DNA of 64,000 bases from Temnothorax longispinosus (GCF_030848805.1 NC_092363.1:13446241-13510240), one strand, 5' to 3'; positions 33,597 to 45,540 are shown, counted from the stretch's first letter. Numbers and translations are program-made. Notes: generated by a model from the letters alone, not told the origin.

Positions 33597-33640
33597 CTAG
33601 ACACTACAGACGCGCGCTTCGCGCGCGCTATTTAGCTTTA
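33597..33640 (-). mobile_element. Helitron 3' end (first of two)
   Basis: On minus a perfect GC hairpin (GCGCGCGCGAAGCGCGCG) is followed about 10 bp later by CTAG (33597-33600) and T. This is the Helitron 3' signature. The 5' end was not found. Confidence 0.55.
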
Positions 33641-33794
33641 ACATTATGCTATTACTATTACACTATTAACCCTTGATACACACAACTGTCAAAATATACA
33701 ATGACAGCTGCAAATGAAGTAAGCGCAGCAAGAGAACCAATCGGCATCGCGGAAAAGTGACAACAATACCTGACATGCCCTTTTTAGAAGAGGA

Positions 33795-33832
33795 CTAGAA
33801 CAACACAGGCGCGCGCTACGCGCGCGCATTTA
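33795..33832 (-). mobile_element. Helitron 3' end (second of two)
   Basis: The hairpin GCGCGCGCGTAGCGCGCGC on minus, then CTGTGTTGTT and CTAG (33795-33798). The same layout as the one 198 bp away, in the same orientation. Confidence 0.55.
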
Positions 33833-34027
33833 TTTTGTTTCACGAATATACAACCATACATTTTTTATATTTTTATTAGAAGTAAAGAGGTAAGTCGCTA
33901 ATATTGTCATAGGTCCTCTAAAGCAACGCTTTCTTATTTCTCGAAAATTAAACACCGCACTTTATTAATGCTGATGAAGACATAATTTACTCATATAATT
34001 AAAGACGTAAAAATCCTTATTTTATAC

Positions 34028-34277
34028 TGTAGGCTATTCGATAACGACGACTGTATGCGTGGCGAGGTGGGCAGGAAAACACAAGGATTTCTAGAATGCT
34101 CTATATAGTATATTTGCTCTTTGTACACTTAGACACGTCTGAACGCTACGACACTACGAGCTCTTCTGTGCTCACACAACGACCGCACGTAAGCGTGGCG
34201 CCCCGAAGTTCGCGCCACTCGGGAGCTGCCCTCTAGAAGGGCGGGAGCACGTCGCTCGTTCAAAGCCCAGCTTCTCA
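34028..34277 (-). repeat. 3' LTR of the copia element
   Basis: Minus strand TGAGAAGCTGGGC to ATAGCCTACA, 250 bp, TG...CA ends. The polypurine tract (AAAGGGAGGGAGTA on minus) lies at 34278-34291. Confidence 0.93.
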
Positions 34278-34370
34278 TACTCCCTCCCTTTGTGCGAGCG
34301 ATCCGTGTTCATCTAATTTTCTTCTTTATCTGTAACATATCAAAAATCAGTTATCGAGTAAAATTGATCT

Positions 34371-37300
34371 CTAATTCTGTTCAAACTCTACATTCATTAT
34401 ATTGTCTCTTAGATATGCAAATGCTTCTAGAGGTAAAGGTTTTGTCATAATGTCTGCCAAGTTCTCTTTGGTCTCAATCCATTCGACTTTCACCTTCCCT
34501 TGATCAACACACTGCTTGATAAAATCTCCATGAGTGTCAGCCATATGTTTTCTGTTTCCAGTTTCTTCTCTCTCTTCTAAGTTTTTCTTTATTTCTTCTA
34601 AGTTGTCATCAAACATTTTAAGTTTGTGACTTCCATCCTTCTTAGTGCAGTTTCCTGCTGCTCTATTATCACACCAGATTGTTGCAGGCAAGAATGTTCT
34701 TCCAACAACATACCTGAGCGACTTGTCTAATGAAATTACTTCTTGACAGGCCTCACTCATTGCCAGATACTCTGCTTGACAGGTAGAGAGTGTAACATAT
34801 GTCTGTTTATGACTTCTCCATGCTATCACATCTCCAAATAATTTGATTATATATCCTCCAGTGGATGTAGAATCAATGCAATCTCTGAAACTAGCGTCTG
34901 TCAGCGACTCTAACTCATCTGTTTTACCTTTAAACATCAATCCTCTATTTGCAGTTCCTCTAAGATATCTGAAGACCCTTTTTACATCTTGCCAGTCTTC
35001 TTCCGTGGGCTCTAATTGTCTTCTTGCTAAATAGTTTACTGCAAAGGCTATATCAGGTCGTGTAGCATTTGCCAGATACATTAAGCTTCCTATAGCTTCT
35101 CTATAAGGTACTCTTTTAGTTTCTTCTCTAATACTCTTTTCTTCTAATTTTCTGTTTTTATTGCTCACTTTTCTGGTGACCATAGGAGTGTTCTGAGGCT
35201 TGCATTCATTCATATGAAACTTTTCTAATATGCTCTCAGTATATCGCGTCTGATGAATATACATACAACTTTCTTCTTTGTTTCGCTCTATTGTTATTCC
35301 CAGAAAGTTCTTTGGTTCCCCAAGATCCTTCGTCTCAAATGTTTCACTCAACTTCTTTTTGATTTCTTCTAATTTCTTCTGATCATTACTTGCAATCAAC
35401 ATATCATCTACATAAAGTAATATGATCACTATTTTGCCTTCCTTCCTCCACGTGAACAGGCATGGCTCATGTAGGTCGTTCTCTAATCCAAGTTTCTTAG
35501 CCTCTTCTGAAAATCTCTTATTCCATCTTTTCGGACTTATCTTCAATCCGTATAAAGCTCTATTCAATTTACACACCTTAGTCTTCTTGGTGTTTTCATC
35601 CAGTTCTACTCCCTCTGGAATTTCCATATATATTTCATCTTTTTCTTCTAGAACTCCATTTAAAAACGCAGTCTTAACATCTAGCTGACTAGCGTATAAG
35701 TTATATTTATTTATTATTGCTAATATAGATCTAACCAGTGACAATCTTGAAACCGGTGCATATGTCTCTTTTAGATCATACACATTTTTGTCTTTACATC
35801 CTCTTATCACCAGTCTCGCTTTATATCTGGTTGATCCATCTGCTTCTAATTTTCTCTTAAATACCCATCTTGAATCTATTATATTAGGTCGTCTTCCATT
35901 TAATTTCTCTAATGGTCTATCGACAAGTTCCCACACTTGATTAGCATACATAGATTCAAGTTCCTCTTTGACTGCAATTTTCCAATTCTCTCTTTCGTTA
36001 CTTGATATAGCTTCTTCATAAGTAACAGACTTTCTATTTAACGATGCCATAAGGCATTGATGTAATTCATCTTCATTCTCTATATTCCGTTGAATATTTT
36101 TCACATTAATATAATTAGCAAAGCTAACATCTTCTATTTTTCTCCGCACATCAGTGTCTCCATTATCTTCTAGTTTTCTTTTAGTTTTACTTCTAGTCAT
36201 TGGAGCTTCACTTTCCTTTCGTGCGTCCTTCTGCTTCTGTTCGTCTAGTTGTGTTGTTTGTTTTCTCGGTCTACCTCTTTTCCTTTTCTCAGGAATCTCT
36301 AGTTTTTGTTCTCCCTTTTCCTCATCCTCTACAAATTCTTTCATCCAATTTTTATCTAAGTCTTTTTCTTCTTCTATTTGACTGTTTTGATATACATTTT
36401 TATATGTTATCTTTTCATTAAATCTAATGTGTCGAGACTCTATAAATTTTCTTGTGCTTGGATGCCAGAGTATATATCCAGTGTCAGTATATCCTACCAA
36501 CACACCTCTAATAGCTCTCTTGTCAAATTTCGACGTAGGCTTTGGTACTCTTGCATATCCAATGCATCCAAATCTCTTTATTTGCTCGAAATGACAACTT
36601 GTTTCTGATGAGAACTTCTTCAAGGGGATCTCATACTCTATAGTCTTATGTGGAGATCTGTTGTACGCATGTACAGCAGCGTCAACTGCCAACTCCCACA
36701 TACTCTTTGGTAATCCCGAGTCAAACATATATGTTCTTATTTTCTCTTGCATCGTTCTGTTGAACCTTTCTGCAACTCCATTATGTTCCGGAGTGTACGG
36801 TGGTGCATATATGGCTTCTATATTTTCTCTTTTTAACACTTCTTTAAAAGCACCTCCCGTAAATTCTTTGCCTTGATCTGACTTCACATAGCATAGCTTT
36901 TCTTCTTTTTCTAGTAGATTTCTGGCGGATATTAGGTATTTCTCTAGAGCCTCTCCCGATTCATCTTTCGTCTTCAAGGAGTAAGCTTTCGCTAATCTAG
37001 AATAATCGTCTATAAAGGTTATTATAAACCTCTTTCGTCCTGGATAAGATGTAGGTTTTATTGGACCCATGATATCCGTATGTATCACTTGTAGTGGTCT
37101 CTGGTCTCTATTTCTGTTTTCTTTAAACGGCAATTTTGCCATCTTTGCCATTATACAGACTTCACACTCTAATATGGAGTTATCAAACTTAACTGTCTCT
37201 AATCTCTTTTCTACTTTTTGTAGCTGTCTTAAATAGTTTAACGACGCATGACCTAATCTAACATGCCATAACATCGCCTCATTTATTTTCTCTAATTTCT

Positions 37301-39611
37301 TTACTTTTTCAATTACTGAGCTTTCACACATTTTTTCTATATTCTCTAATGTTTGTATATCTTCTAACTTAATGACTTGATCGAGTTCAGCATTATTGTG
37401 TTCTATATTTTCGTTTACATTTGTGAGCTCTCCTTCATTCTCCCTCCCAATCGCAGAGCCAACATTGTCTCTTTCGTCTAATTCTCCCTCCGAAATTGAT
37501 AATTCACTGGTCTGAATGTTTGCTTGCGATTGTTCAGGAAACTCACAATGTGGAACAATTTCTGCTCTACATCTATACACAGCACATTCTATACTTTCAT
37601 TGTCCTCTATATTATTGTTTTTAACCTCAAATTGCATAATCCAATTTGGTTTCTCATAAATTCCTTCAAAAACAATTTTATTTGTTAGTTTATTGTGAAC
37701 TTTAAATACTTTATCATCTAAATAAATACTAAACCCTGCATTAGCCAGCTTTCTTAAAGATAGTAAATTTTCGGATACTTCCTTCGTTGCAATTACATTT
37801 GTTAATTTAATTACTTTCTTTTCTTTCTCATTTGTTAACAACAAAAGATCTCCTTTACCATCTATTGAAATGTCTGCAAGCTCATTCTTATTCGCGCATT
37901 TAATAACTCTATTATTACATTTTTCAAAGTTTGACAAAATTATATTCTTATTCACAATGTGATCTGTTGCACCCGAATCTACAATAAAATTGACTAATTC
38001 TTTTGAACTATCTCTATCTTCTATTACTTTAGCCATGCATAATTTACCTTCTTTTGGTTTTCCTTCAATTGCTGTTTGCGATGGTATAGTTTTCTTGGCT
38101 GGTTGTATTTTGGTTACTTTCCCTTTATTATCTACTCTTTTTGTTCCTCTTTGTGCAAATCTACCCTTTTTCTTTATATTTTTATTAACGGTTTTATACC
38201 TTTTTCCTCTAAATCTGTTCGTCTGGGCTCCGGCATTAGGACAGCTATCACCTTTGTGTCCTCTAATCTCCTGGCAGTAATAGCAGAACCAGGCCTCTGA
38301 TCCCGCTAGTGGGCAGTCCTTCGCCATGTGACCCAATTTGTTGCATCGGTAGCACTTTATTTCTTTGTGCTCTTCTGCGGTAGCCCTCTGCACTCTAACT
38401 TCTGGTTTCTCTAGCTTCTCTCTAACTTTACTCTTAGTCTCTGCCTCTAACTGCATCGTGAAAGATTTTATTTCATGTACATTCATTTCTTTAAGATTAG
38501 TTTGTCTTCTAATTAAATCTACATTCCTCAGTTCCGGCACATTAATTGACACAGCTTGATACAATGCAGATCTCATTTCTTGTTCTGTGAGAGGTACCGC
38601 ATCTTCGCATGATTCATATTCTCTAATTATTGAATCAAAGCGTTCGCAAAAATCACTTACTTTTTCGTCTTTTCTCATTTTAATTTGATAGAGTTTAGTT
38701 CGTACCGATGCATGAGTAACGTTTACTTCACTCTTTTTATAACCTCTTAATTTCTTCAAAATTTCTTTTGGATCTTTCTCATGTAAAATCCTTTTATGAT
38801 AATTTTCATCTAAATGATTGATTATTATATCTCTAACTAGACTTTTTCTCTTAGCAACTTTTAATTCGGAAAGATTTTCTGGATTATCAATGTTTGAATC
38901 AATTACATCTAATAAATCGTTATTTATTAATTCGGATTTTAAATAATCCATCCAAAGATCAAAGTTGGATTTTTGCGTTAGCTTATATTCTCTTCTAATA
39001 TGCAACCTTTGACTGTTTAATTCTACCTCTAAAGCACTCTTAATTGTCTCTAAACTTCTATTTTTCTCGACTGAACAGACTATTTCATCTAACTTTTTCT
39101 TTTTAGGCTCTACTTCTGATTCTTTAACCGTTTGTATACTGTTTTCTACTTTACTTTGCGTATTCTGTTTATTTACCTCTAAACGTCTAATCTTTAGTTT
39201 CTCTTTCTCTAAATTTACGTGGGCGACTTCTACCATATTTTCCATCATGGAGGTTGCTTGGGTCATAACCTTATCCAACATCTTTAATACCGAGTCCATT
39301 TTCTCAACCATTTTTTCTTGTTTCTCGTAAAGCATCTTTGTCCCTATAGGTAGTACAGGACGATTTTCAGCCCATTCTCTATTTACATCTATGTTTTCTA
39401 TTATCTTTGGTTTGCCGCGTTTCGGGATTGCACCCTTTGCTTCAGTCTCCTTCTTGTTCTCTTTTTCTTCTTCATCTTTACTCATCGTTTTATTGCTACC
39501 TCTTTCTTTCTCTACCACTGTGACCACGCTGCTGTCACTATCGTAGTCAACCAGTGAATCTTGGTTTTCTTCCTCATCCATCGGAAGATTTTTCGTCTTT
39601 TCTTCTTCCAT
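34371..39611 (-). CDS. copia Gag-Pol polyprotein, intact
   Basis: A single open frame of 1746 codons. In order: an acidic, coiled-coil-rich Gag; a CCHC knuckle (CYRCNKLGHMAKDC, about residue 400) and a second cysteine cluster (CYYCQEIRGHKGDSC); protease with VDSGATDH; integrase with HVRLGHAS and CEVCIMAK for the HHCC finger, then HTDIMGP, FIDDYSR, DQGKEF and NGVAERFNRT for the DD35E core; RT with LDVKTAFLNG, LYGLK and YVDD; RNase H with TDASF, STCQAEYLAM and DNRAA; the end ADIMTKPLP. All catalytic motifs I can check are present. Gag and Pol share a frame, as in Drosophila copia, where spliced RNA makes Gag. It encodes virus-like particle, reverse transcription and integration functions. Confidence 0.95.
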   Translation of the reverse strand: MEEEKTKNLPMDEEENQDSLVDYDSDSSVVTVVEKERGSNKTMSKDEEEKENKKETEAKGAIPKRGKPKIIENIDVNREWAENRPVLPIGTKMLYEKQEKMVEKMDSVLKMLDKVMTQATSMMENMVEVAHVNLEKEKLKIRRLEVNKQNTQSKVENSIQTVKESEVEPKKKKLDEIVCSVEKNRSLETIKSALEVELNSQRLHIRREYKLTQKSNFDLWMDYLKSELINNDLLDVIDSNIDNPENLSELKVAKRKSLVRDIIINHLDENYHKRILHEKDPKEILKKLRGYKKSEVNVTHASVRTKLYQIKMRKDEKVSDFCERFDSIIREYESCEDAVPLTEQEMRSALYQAVSINVPELRNVDLIRRQTNLKEMNVHEIKSFTMQLEAETKSKVREKLEKPEVRVQRATAEEHKEIKCYRCNKLGHMAKDCPLAGSEAWFCYYCQEIRGHKGDSCPNAGAQTNRFRGKRYKTVNKNIKKKGRFAQRGTKRVDNKGKVTKIQPAKKTIPSQTAIEGKPKEGKLCMAKVIEDRDSSKELVNFIVDSGATDHIVNKNIILSNFEKCNNRVIKCANKNELADISIDGKGDLLLLTNEKEKKVIKLTNVIATKEVSENLLSLRKLANAGFSIYLDDKVFKVHNKLTNKIVFEGIYEKPNWIMQFEVKNNNIEDNESIECAVYRCRAEIVPHCEFPEQSQANIQTSELSISEGELDERDNVGSAIGRENEGELTNVNENIEHNNAELDQVIKLEDIQTLENIEKMCESSVIEKVKKLEKINEAMLWHVRLGHASLNYLRQLQKVEKRLETVKFDNSILECEVCIMAKMAKLPFKENRNRDQRPLQVIHTDIMGPIKPTSYPGRKRFIITFIDDYSRLAKAYSLKTKDESGEALEKYLISARNLLEKEEKLCYVKSDQGKEFTGGAFKEVLKRENIEAIYAPPYTPEHNGVAERFNRTMQEKIRTYMFDSGLPKSMWELAVDAAVHAYNRSPHKTIEYEIPLKKFSSETSCHFEQIKRFGCIGYARVPKPTSKFDKRAIRGVLVGYTDTGYILWHPSTRKFIESRHIRFNEKITYKNVYQNSQIEEEKDLDKNWMKEFVEDEEKGEQKLEIPEKRKRGRPRKQTTQLDEQKQKDARKESEAPMTRSKTKRKLEDNGDTDVRRKIEDVSFANYINVKNIQRNIENEDELHQCLMASLNRKSVTYEEAISSNERENWKIAVKEELESMYANQVWELVDRPLEKLNGRRPNIIDSRWVFKRKLEADGSTRYKARLVIRGCKDKNVYDLKETYAPVSRLSLVRSILAIINKYNLYASQLDVKTAFLNGVLEEKDEIYMEIPEGVELDENTKKTKVCKLNRALYGLKISPKRWNKRFSEEAKKLGLENDLHEPCLFTWRKEGKIVIILLYVDDMLIASNDQKKLEEIKKKLSETFETKDLGEPKNFLGITIERNKEESCMYIHQTRYTESILEKFHMNECKPQNTPMVTRKVSNKNRKLEEKSIREETKRVPYREAIGSLMYLANATRPDIAFAVNYLARRQLEPTEEDWQDVKRVFRYLRGTANRGLMFKGKTDELESLTDASFRDCIDSTSTGGYIIKLFGDVIAWRSHKQTYVTLSTCQAEYLAMSEACQEVISLDKSLRYVVGRTFLPATIWCDNRAAGNCTKKDGSHKLKMFDDNLEEIKKNLEEREETGNRKHMADTHGDFIKQCVDQGKVKVEWIETKENLADIMTKPLPLEAFAYLRDNIMNVEFEQN

Positions 39612-40632
39612 CTAAATCGGGATTCAAATGTCAATTGAACATTAGCATTCCTCTTTTGACAAGATAAACCAACATTCATATTGACCGATAATAATTTACA
39701 ATTTCTATCACTAGATCTCTTTCAGCGATAAAAATTTAATGCTTATGAGGCTATATAGAACGCACTGCAATTCACAATAACCCCAAAGCGAGAAAACCAC
39801 GCGCCTCTGCAGGGCTATCCGCACGCGCACACCACTGTCCGTTGCGATCTCCAGCACTGCTGAAAAGATCTATGGGAGCTCGGGTTGATCACGCACGCGC
39901 ACGGGGCCCATACAAATTTACGCGGCCTCCCTGTACAGTAATCAAGCTACACCGCACAGCTAGTCATGCTCAATTACCGACCCGATACATGTCGATTTTG
40001 AAAATTAATTCCATACACATGCCTGTATATATATATATATATATATATGTGTTATGGCGTCGCATCGATGCTATGTTTTTCCAATCGATCATGCGTCAGC
40101 GCGTCCCTCGCGCCAAAATAATGACTCACTTTTCACGATCGGACTTTTGCGCGCCAAAAAAAATGACTCTCGCCGTTCACGATCGGACTTGCACAGGCAC
40201 ATCGCTTTTCCCGCCAGCTTGTTACCAAGCGGCATATATCTATCTCTTTCTATCTCACACATCTATCTCTTTCTATCTCACACATCTATCTCTTTATATC
40301 TCACACATCTATCTCTTTATACATCTATCGCTAATTCTCTTATTGTCACTGTTGCCTCTATTTCTATCTCTCAAGAAGAAGGCAAAAACATCTATCTCCT
40401 TCTAACAGCATTTATCGAACGAACGTTCTTATTTGCTGAGAATTCTCTCGTTTTGCTCGTCAGCAACGAGGAATATTATTTACTTACCCTCTAATCTTCT
40501 AAATTCTCCTATTCTTCTAAATGCTTTTCGTCTTCTCGATGCCCTTTGCCGGCGTCTCACACACTTCGCGTTACACGTTCAACTAGAGGTAGAGGTTTTC
40601 GTACTTCGTTCCTCACGCAGGGGAATCGTGCC
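39612..40632 (-). other. Long 5' leader of the copia element
   Basis: About 1 kb between primer site and start codon, longer than in typical copia. It contains a (TA)n run (40027-40049), a duplicated CACGATCGGACTT segment (40135 and 40178) and TCTATCTCTTTCTATCTCAC repeats (40240-40330). The plus-strand frames here are repeat artefacts. Confidence 0.6.
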
Positions 40633-40646
40633 CTGGGCCCATAACC
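40633..40646 (-). promoter_or_regulatory. Primer binding site, initiator-tRNA internal type
   Basis: On minus GGTTATGGGCCCAG directly follows the 5' LTR. It is complementary to the anticodon-loop region of initiator tRNA-Met (CTGGGCCCATAACC), the priming mode known from Drosophila copia, which uses a tRNA half-molecule rather than the tRNA 3' end. Confidence 0.85.
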
Positions 40647-40896
40647 TGTAGGCTATTCGATAACGACGACTGTGTGCGTGGCGAGGTGGGCAGGAAAACA
40701 CAAGGATTTCTAGAATGCTCTATATGCTATATTTGCTCTTTGTACACTTAGACACGTCTGAACGCTACGACACTACGAGCTTTTCTGGGCTCACACAACG
40801 ACCGCACGTAAGCGTGGCGCCCCGAAGCTCGCGCCACTCGGGAGCTGCCCTCTAGAAGGACGGAAGCACGTCGCTCGTTCAAAGCCCAGCTTCTCA
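40647..40896 (-). repeat. 5' LTR of the copia element
   Basis: 250 bp, 97% identical to the LTR at 34028. It would contain promoter and poly-A signals, but no clear TATA box is visible. Confidence 0.93.
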
Positions 40897-41395
40897 TATA
40901 TACATTTATTGATTTTTATATATAAAATCTGCTAAAAACAAATCATTCAAAAGCAATTATTAAAAATAAAATTTACCCAAATCTTTTTTACTAATTGTAC
41001 AGTTTAAATAATAGTGAACATATTATTGATAATATTAGATTATTTTACATATATCCTAAACGTCCTAAAACTATTTAAATTTTTCTTTTTTTTTATTATT
41101 TTCATATATATAATGCAGTTTTATATTTAAATATAAAATTGAGATGCAACGTAAACTGGCATACTTATTGATAAAACAGATTATAAGGTAGTAAAAATCA
41201 AATAGGATAGAATAAAAAACAGCACAAGAAGATCTTGCTGCAAAATTATGAGATAAATTTACTGGCATTCTGTCGGCATACTGCCAACATTTTGCTATGT
41301 GGGGTAAAGCAATTGTGAAGCAACACACAGTAACAGACTATGAAGGTAGAAAACGAAAGGTTTCGAGTTTAAATCCTGATCAGCTCTGTTAATTT
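40897..41395. other. AT-rich stretch with no recognised feature
   Basis: A B-box-like GGTTTCGAGTTTAAATCC (41361) at its end might be a tRNA relic, but no A box was found. Confidence 0.3.
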
Positions 41396-44300
41396 TTCCG
41401 TTTACCCCTCTCGCTGTCCAAAATTTCCTTCCGTATCTTTTCTCCGCCCTCACTACACTCCTTGTTTTCTCGTATATTTCCATGATCCTCTTTCCCAACC
41501 TCTCACTCACTCCTGGTTTTTTCAGACATCTTCCCAAAACCCTTCTGTCCACTGAATCAAATGCCGCCCTTGGATCTACAAAAGCAGCCACTACCTTCTT
41601 TTTCCTCTTTAATCGCTTCCCTATCGCATAATTCAGTGTGTAAATGTTGTCCACCACTCCTCTCCTCTTCCTAAACCCTGCTTGGCTTTCTGGAATCATC
41701 CCCTTTTTCACCATCTCTTTCCTCAACCTATTTGCTAATATCGACGCGTACACTTTGTACGCCGTCGGCATCAGCGTAATCCCTCTATACTCACTCACCT
41801 CTTTTGCCCCTCTTTTTCGCTATCGGAACGAATACTCTGTCCTTCCACGTCTCTGGAAAACCCTCTCCTTTCCATACTCTCCAATAACGCCTTTCTTAAA
41901 CCACTTCCCCCATAACTCCACACTTCATTTCCTATCTCGTCCTCTCTCGCCGCTTTACCTTTTTTCAGCCCTTTCAGCACTCTCTCTACTTCCTCCTATC
42001 TCCTTCTCTTTCTCCACTTTCCCCTCCGCCCCCTGCTCTCCCTCTTCTCCTTCTCCTAGCCTTCGCTTGTATTCCGTTCCTTCTAACATCTCCCTAAAGT
42101 ATTTATCCCACTCCTCTAATGTTATCTCCTTATTAATTTCTACCCTTCTTCTCCTTTCCTTGTTTATTACTTCCCACACCTGCTTCTCTGTTCTCGCCTC
42201 TCTTGCCTCTTTCAGCAGATTTCTCTTTTTTCTTCCTTTTTCCTCACACTTTTCCTTATACTCCTTTCTTCTCTTATGATCTTCTTTCTTATGTTTTCTT
42301 CCTCTTTTCCAGTCTCTTAATAATTTTTCTATCTCCTCCCTCTTCTTCCTACAGTCCCCATCCCACCATACTCCTTTTTCTTCTGCCCCTCTTTTTACTC
42401 TTCTCACCCTTACTTCCATCTTAATTCTTTTTGTCAACTTTTCGACCTTTTTATTTATTGCCCCTTACCTATTTCTACCTCCTCCGTCCTTCTTCAAAAT
42501 TCCTCTCTTGCCTCTTCCGACCAGTCCGTCTTTTCCACCCACCTCTCTTCCTCCGCTATTGTCCCTCTCCTCTCACCACCACCCCCTTTGTCCAACCGTA
42601 CTGCTACTGATTGGTGATCCGAATCTACCTCACACCCCACCTCCAATCTTGTCACTCTTTCCCAAGCTTTTCTATCTCCTATTGCGTAATTGATCACTGT
42701 TTCCCCCCTTCCTCCTGTAAAAGTCACCTCCCCCTCCTCACCTTCCTCCTTTGCTCCGTTTATAATTTCCCTTTCTCTTCCACCCATCTAATCCTTCCTC
42801 CTACCTATTTATCATTTTATCTTTCGATTTTTTTTCAGCTCCCTCTTCTCCATCCTCCAGCGCTCCTTTCTCCCCTGTTCTCGCATTGAAATTGCCCCCA
42901 CTATCCATCTCTCCTCTCTCCCTTCCTCCTCTTTTACCGATTTTATCTTACCCATCATCTTGTCCAAGTTGCCGCTTACGTAAACTGTTGCCAATCTCCA
43001 TTTCTCCTTCCATCTTACTTCTCTAATCATTAAACCCTCCTCCTCCACCCATTCTTCTTCCTCTTCTAACCCTTCTCTGACTTCCATTATTATTCCACCT
43101 ATTGCTCTTCTTTTTTGTCCAACTCTTTCTTACTTTACACCCTGTATACTCCAGTTGAACTTCTTTGGCACCCTATTCTTCATCTTCGCCCATTCCTCCT
43201 GTTCCAGCCACGTCTCCACCAACCCCACGACATCTCATTCTTTTATTCTTTCCCAAAACCCTTCCTGTTTTTCCTTCACTCCCGCTACATTCCAAAAGCC
43301 TATCTTTAGGCTTCCTTCCTGTTCCTTCCTTTCTTCCTTCCTCCTTAATTCCTTCCTTCCCTCTTCTCTTTTTCTCCTCTCTTTTTTCTCTCTTTTACTC
43401 CTTTTTACCTTCCCCACTTTACTCTCTCTGACTCCTTTCCCCCCTCCCCTCAGCCTCACCACACTCCCTTTTTTCCTACTCTCCCTCTCCTCCCTTTTTT
43501 TTCCGCCCTACCCTCCCATCGTTTTTCCTCCCTTTTCACTATCCTCCCTTTTCATTTTTCCGTCTCCCTCTTTTCTACTCTTTCCCTCTTCCTCTGTTTC
43601 TTTTTCCCCCCTCCTTCTTCTTGTTCCTCTTTCTCATTTCCCCTTCCATCTGTCAGGACTTCTTATTCATCATCCCAACTCTACCACTTCCCCTCTATCC
43701 AAATCTTTCCGTACTTTACCCAAGCTCTCCTCCTATTCTTTCTCTCTTTCTCAGCTATCCTCTTCCTCTCCAGGCTCCATTACATTTTTCTTTCCTTCAA
43801 GGTCATGTCATTCTCTATTCTTTCCATCCTCCCTTTCCACACATTCTTTTTCTGCATTACCTCTCTTTTTCTTACTCTATCTTTTAACCTAACTAAAACC
43901 ATCTTCTTTTCTTTCCCCGTTTTTCTTCCTATCTCTTTTACCTCCTCTATTCCTCTCTCTACTCCCATCTCTAGCCATAGCTTCTCTACCGCTTCCTTTA
44001 GCCTTCCCTCCTCCACCTCCACCCTTTTCACTACTACATTGTTCCTCCTTCTGTCTCTCTCTTCTAACTCTCTCTACCTTTCTAGCTCTCTTACCTTCGC
44101 TTCCATTGATTTATCTCTTTTTCCTATCTCCCACTTTCCTTCCTCTTTCACTTCTCTCTGCCCTTCCTTCCTCCCATCCCTCTCCTTCTCTATACTATCC
44201 AACCTTCCTTTCAACTCTCCTATCTCCTTCAATTCCTCCCTTTCCTTCTGCCATTTCACCTCTCTCTCCTCCACATCCGCCCTCATCTTCCTAATCTCAT

Positions 44301-45060
44301 CTCTTATCATTTCTCTCTCTTTCTTGCTTTCTACCTTCTACCCCTTGCTCTTTCTGTTCTTTCCTTAATTCCCGTATTTCCTCCATCATTTTACTCATTA
44401 TCCTTATTATCTGTTCTTTCCCCTCTGGCGATATCACCATTTTCCTACTCCTTCTAAACGCCTCTTCCTCTCTCCTCTTCCCCCTTCCGCTCTTTTTTTT
44501 TAAATAATCATCTATACTCCCCTCACTACATAAACTCGCACTTCTCTCTCTCTCCTTGTGCTAGCCACCTTACCTCTTCTACTTGTCATCTTTTTGAGCT
44601 TCTCCGCTTTATCCTTCCCCTCACTTTCCTTATTCATCCCCTCTACTCTTCTTTTTATCCCATGCCTTTCTCTCACCTTATTTATTCTATCGTCTCCTTT
44701 TCTTCCTATTTTGCTTCAAATCTACCGCCACCCTACTCCTTCCCCTTTTCTCTCCGAGATGTCACCACGCTCAGCCTTTCTTACTCTTCACCTACAATGT
44801 CGCCACCTCTCAACCGCCTGCCACTTCACTTTCTCTTTAAGGTGTCCCTAACCTCTTTCTGACCACACACCGTTACTAACTAATATCTGCTCTCTTACTC
44901 GTCCTTGCTTCTCGCCTCCACTTCCATCGTCTTCGCCACTTCTCCCTTCTCTCCACCACTACTCTCCTCTCTGCTGCTACTCCTAATCTCACTCTACGCC
45001 TTACTTTTTCGCTCTCTATCGCGCTCGCCAACCACCTGTTTCCACTTCTATACCCCTCTT
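41396..45060 (-). mobile_element. LINE, truncated within RT, heavily mutated
   Basis: On minus the copy has a 5' UTR-like start (about 45060), an ORF1 with coiled coil (44310-44074) and RNA-binding part (44031-43780), the endonuclease start GFWNVAGVKEKQEGFW (43235-43300 region), a linker rich in Lys and Glu (42437-41955), and RT with EYRGITLMPTAYKVYA, FVDPRAAFDSV (normally F-x-D-x-K-A-A-F-D). Similarity ends at 41396, before the YADD motif, so the 3' end is lost. At least six frame changes separate the pieces. The purine bias of the coding strand explains the long pyrimidine tracts seen on plus. It is related to the LINE at 53559. Confidence 0.8.
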
Positions 45061-45540
45061 TTTCTTATTAATTATAAATCACATATTATTTTATTTTTTT
45101 AGACTCCCTTGTAATTTTTTAATTTTTTTCATTTTTACTTACTCTCTCTCCTTCTATTTCATTTTGTTTTATTTTGTTTGATTCACTCTCAGTTACGTTC
45201 TTTCACCACTATCTTTATGTAGTCTCCTTTCACTATCTTTATATAGTTTTTTTTATTCTCATCCATTCGGCATCATTTTTCTAATTTTATTGCATTTTAC
45301 TGCTTTATCTTCTCTCATTCTTTTTTATTTTTACTTGTTTTCACTCATAATGCTTTATTTTGGCTCATTGTCTTTTCTCTATTTCTCTCATTCTTTTTTA
45401 TCTTCTCTGATTTTCTCTGATTTTTGTTCATGTTCTATTATTCAATTTTATCCCCATCTATTCCCTTAAATTTATATCCTGTCGTCTTAATTTTGTCTCT
45501 TTTCGCATTTTGCAGTTATTTTTTTCTTATTCTCATTAAT

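Larger units (their letters stand above)
34028..40896 (-). mobile_element. Complete Ty1/copia retrotransposon
   Basis: Two 250-bp LTRs in direct orientation bound one long ORF, with a primer site next to the right LTR and a purine tract next to the left, so transcription runs on minus. Flanks TATAC (34023-34027) and TATAT (40897-40901) fit a 5-bp duplication with one change. The LTRs differ at 8 of 250 positions by my count, so the insertion is neither brand new nor ancient. Confidence 0.93.

Noticed and set aside
36154..38300. Plus-strand frames across the copia polyprotein
   Set aside because: Shadow frames of the intact ORF on minus.
41644..45102. Many plus-strand frames rich in Ser, Phe and Leu
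   Set aside because: Antisense of the purine-rich LINE on minus.
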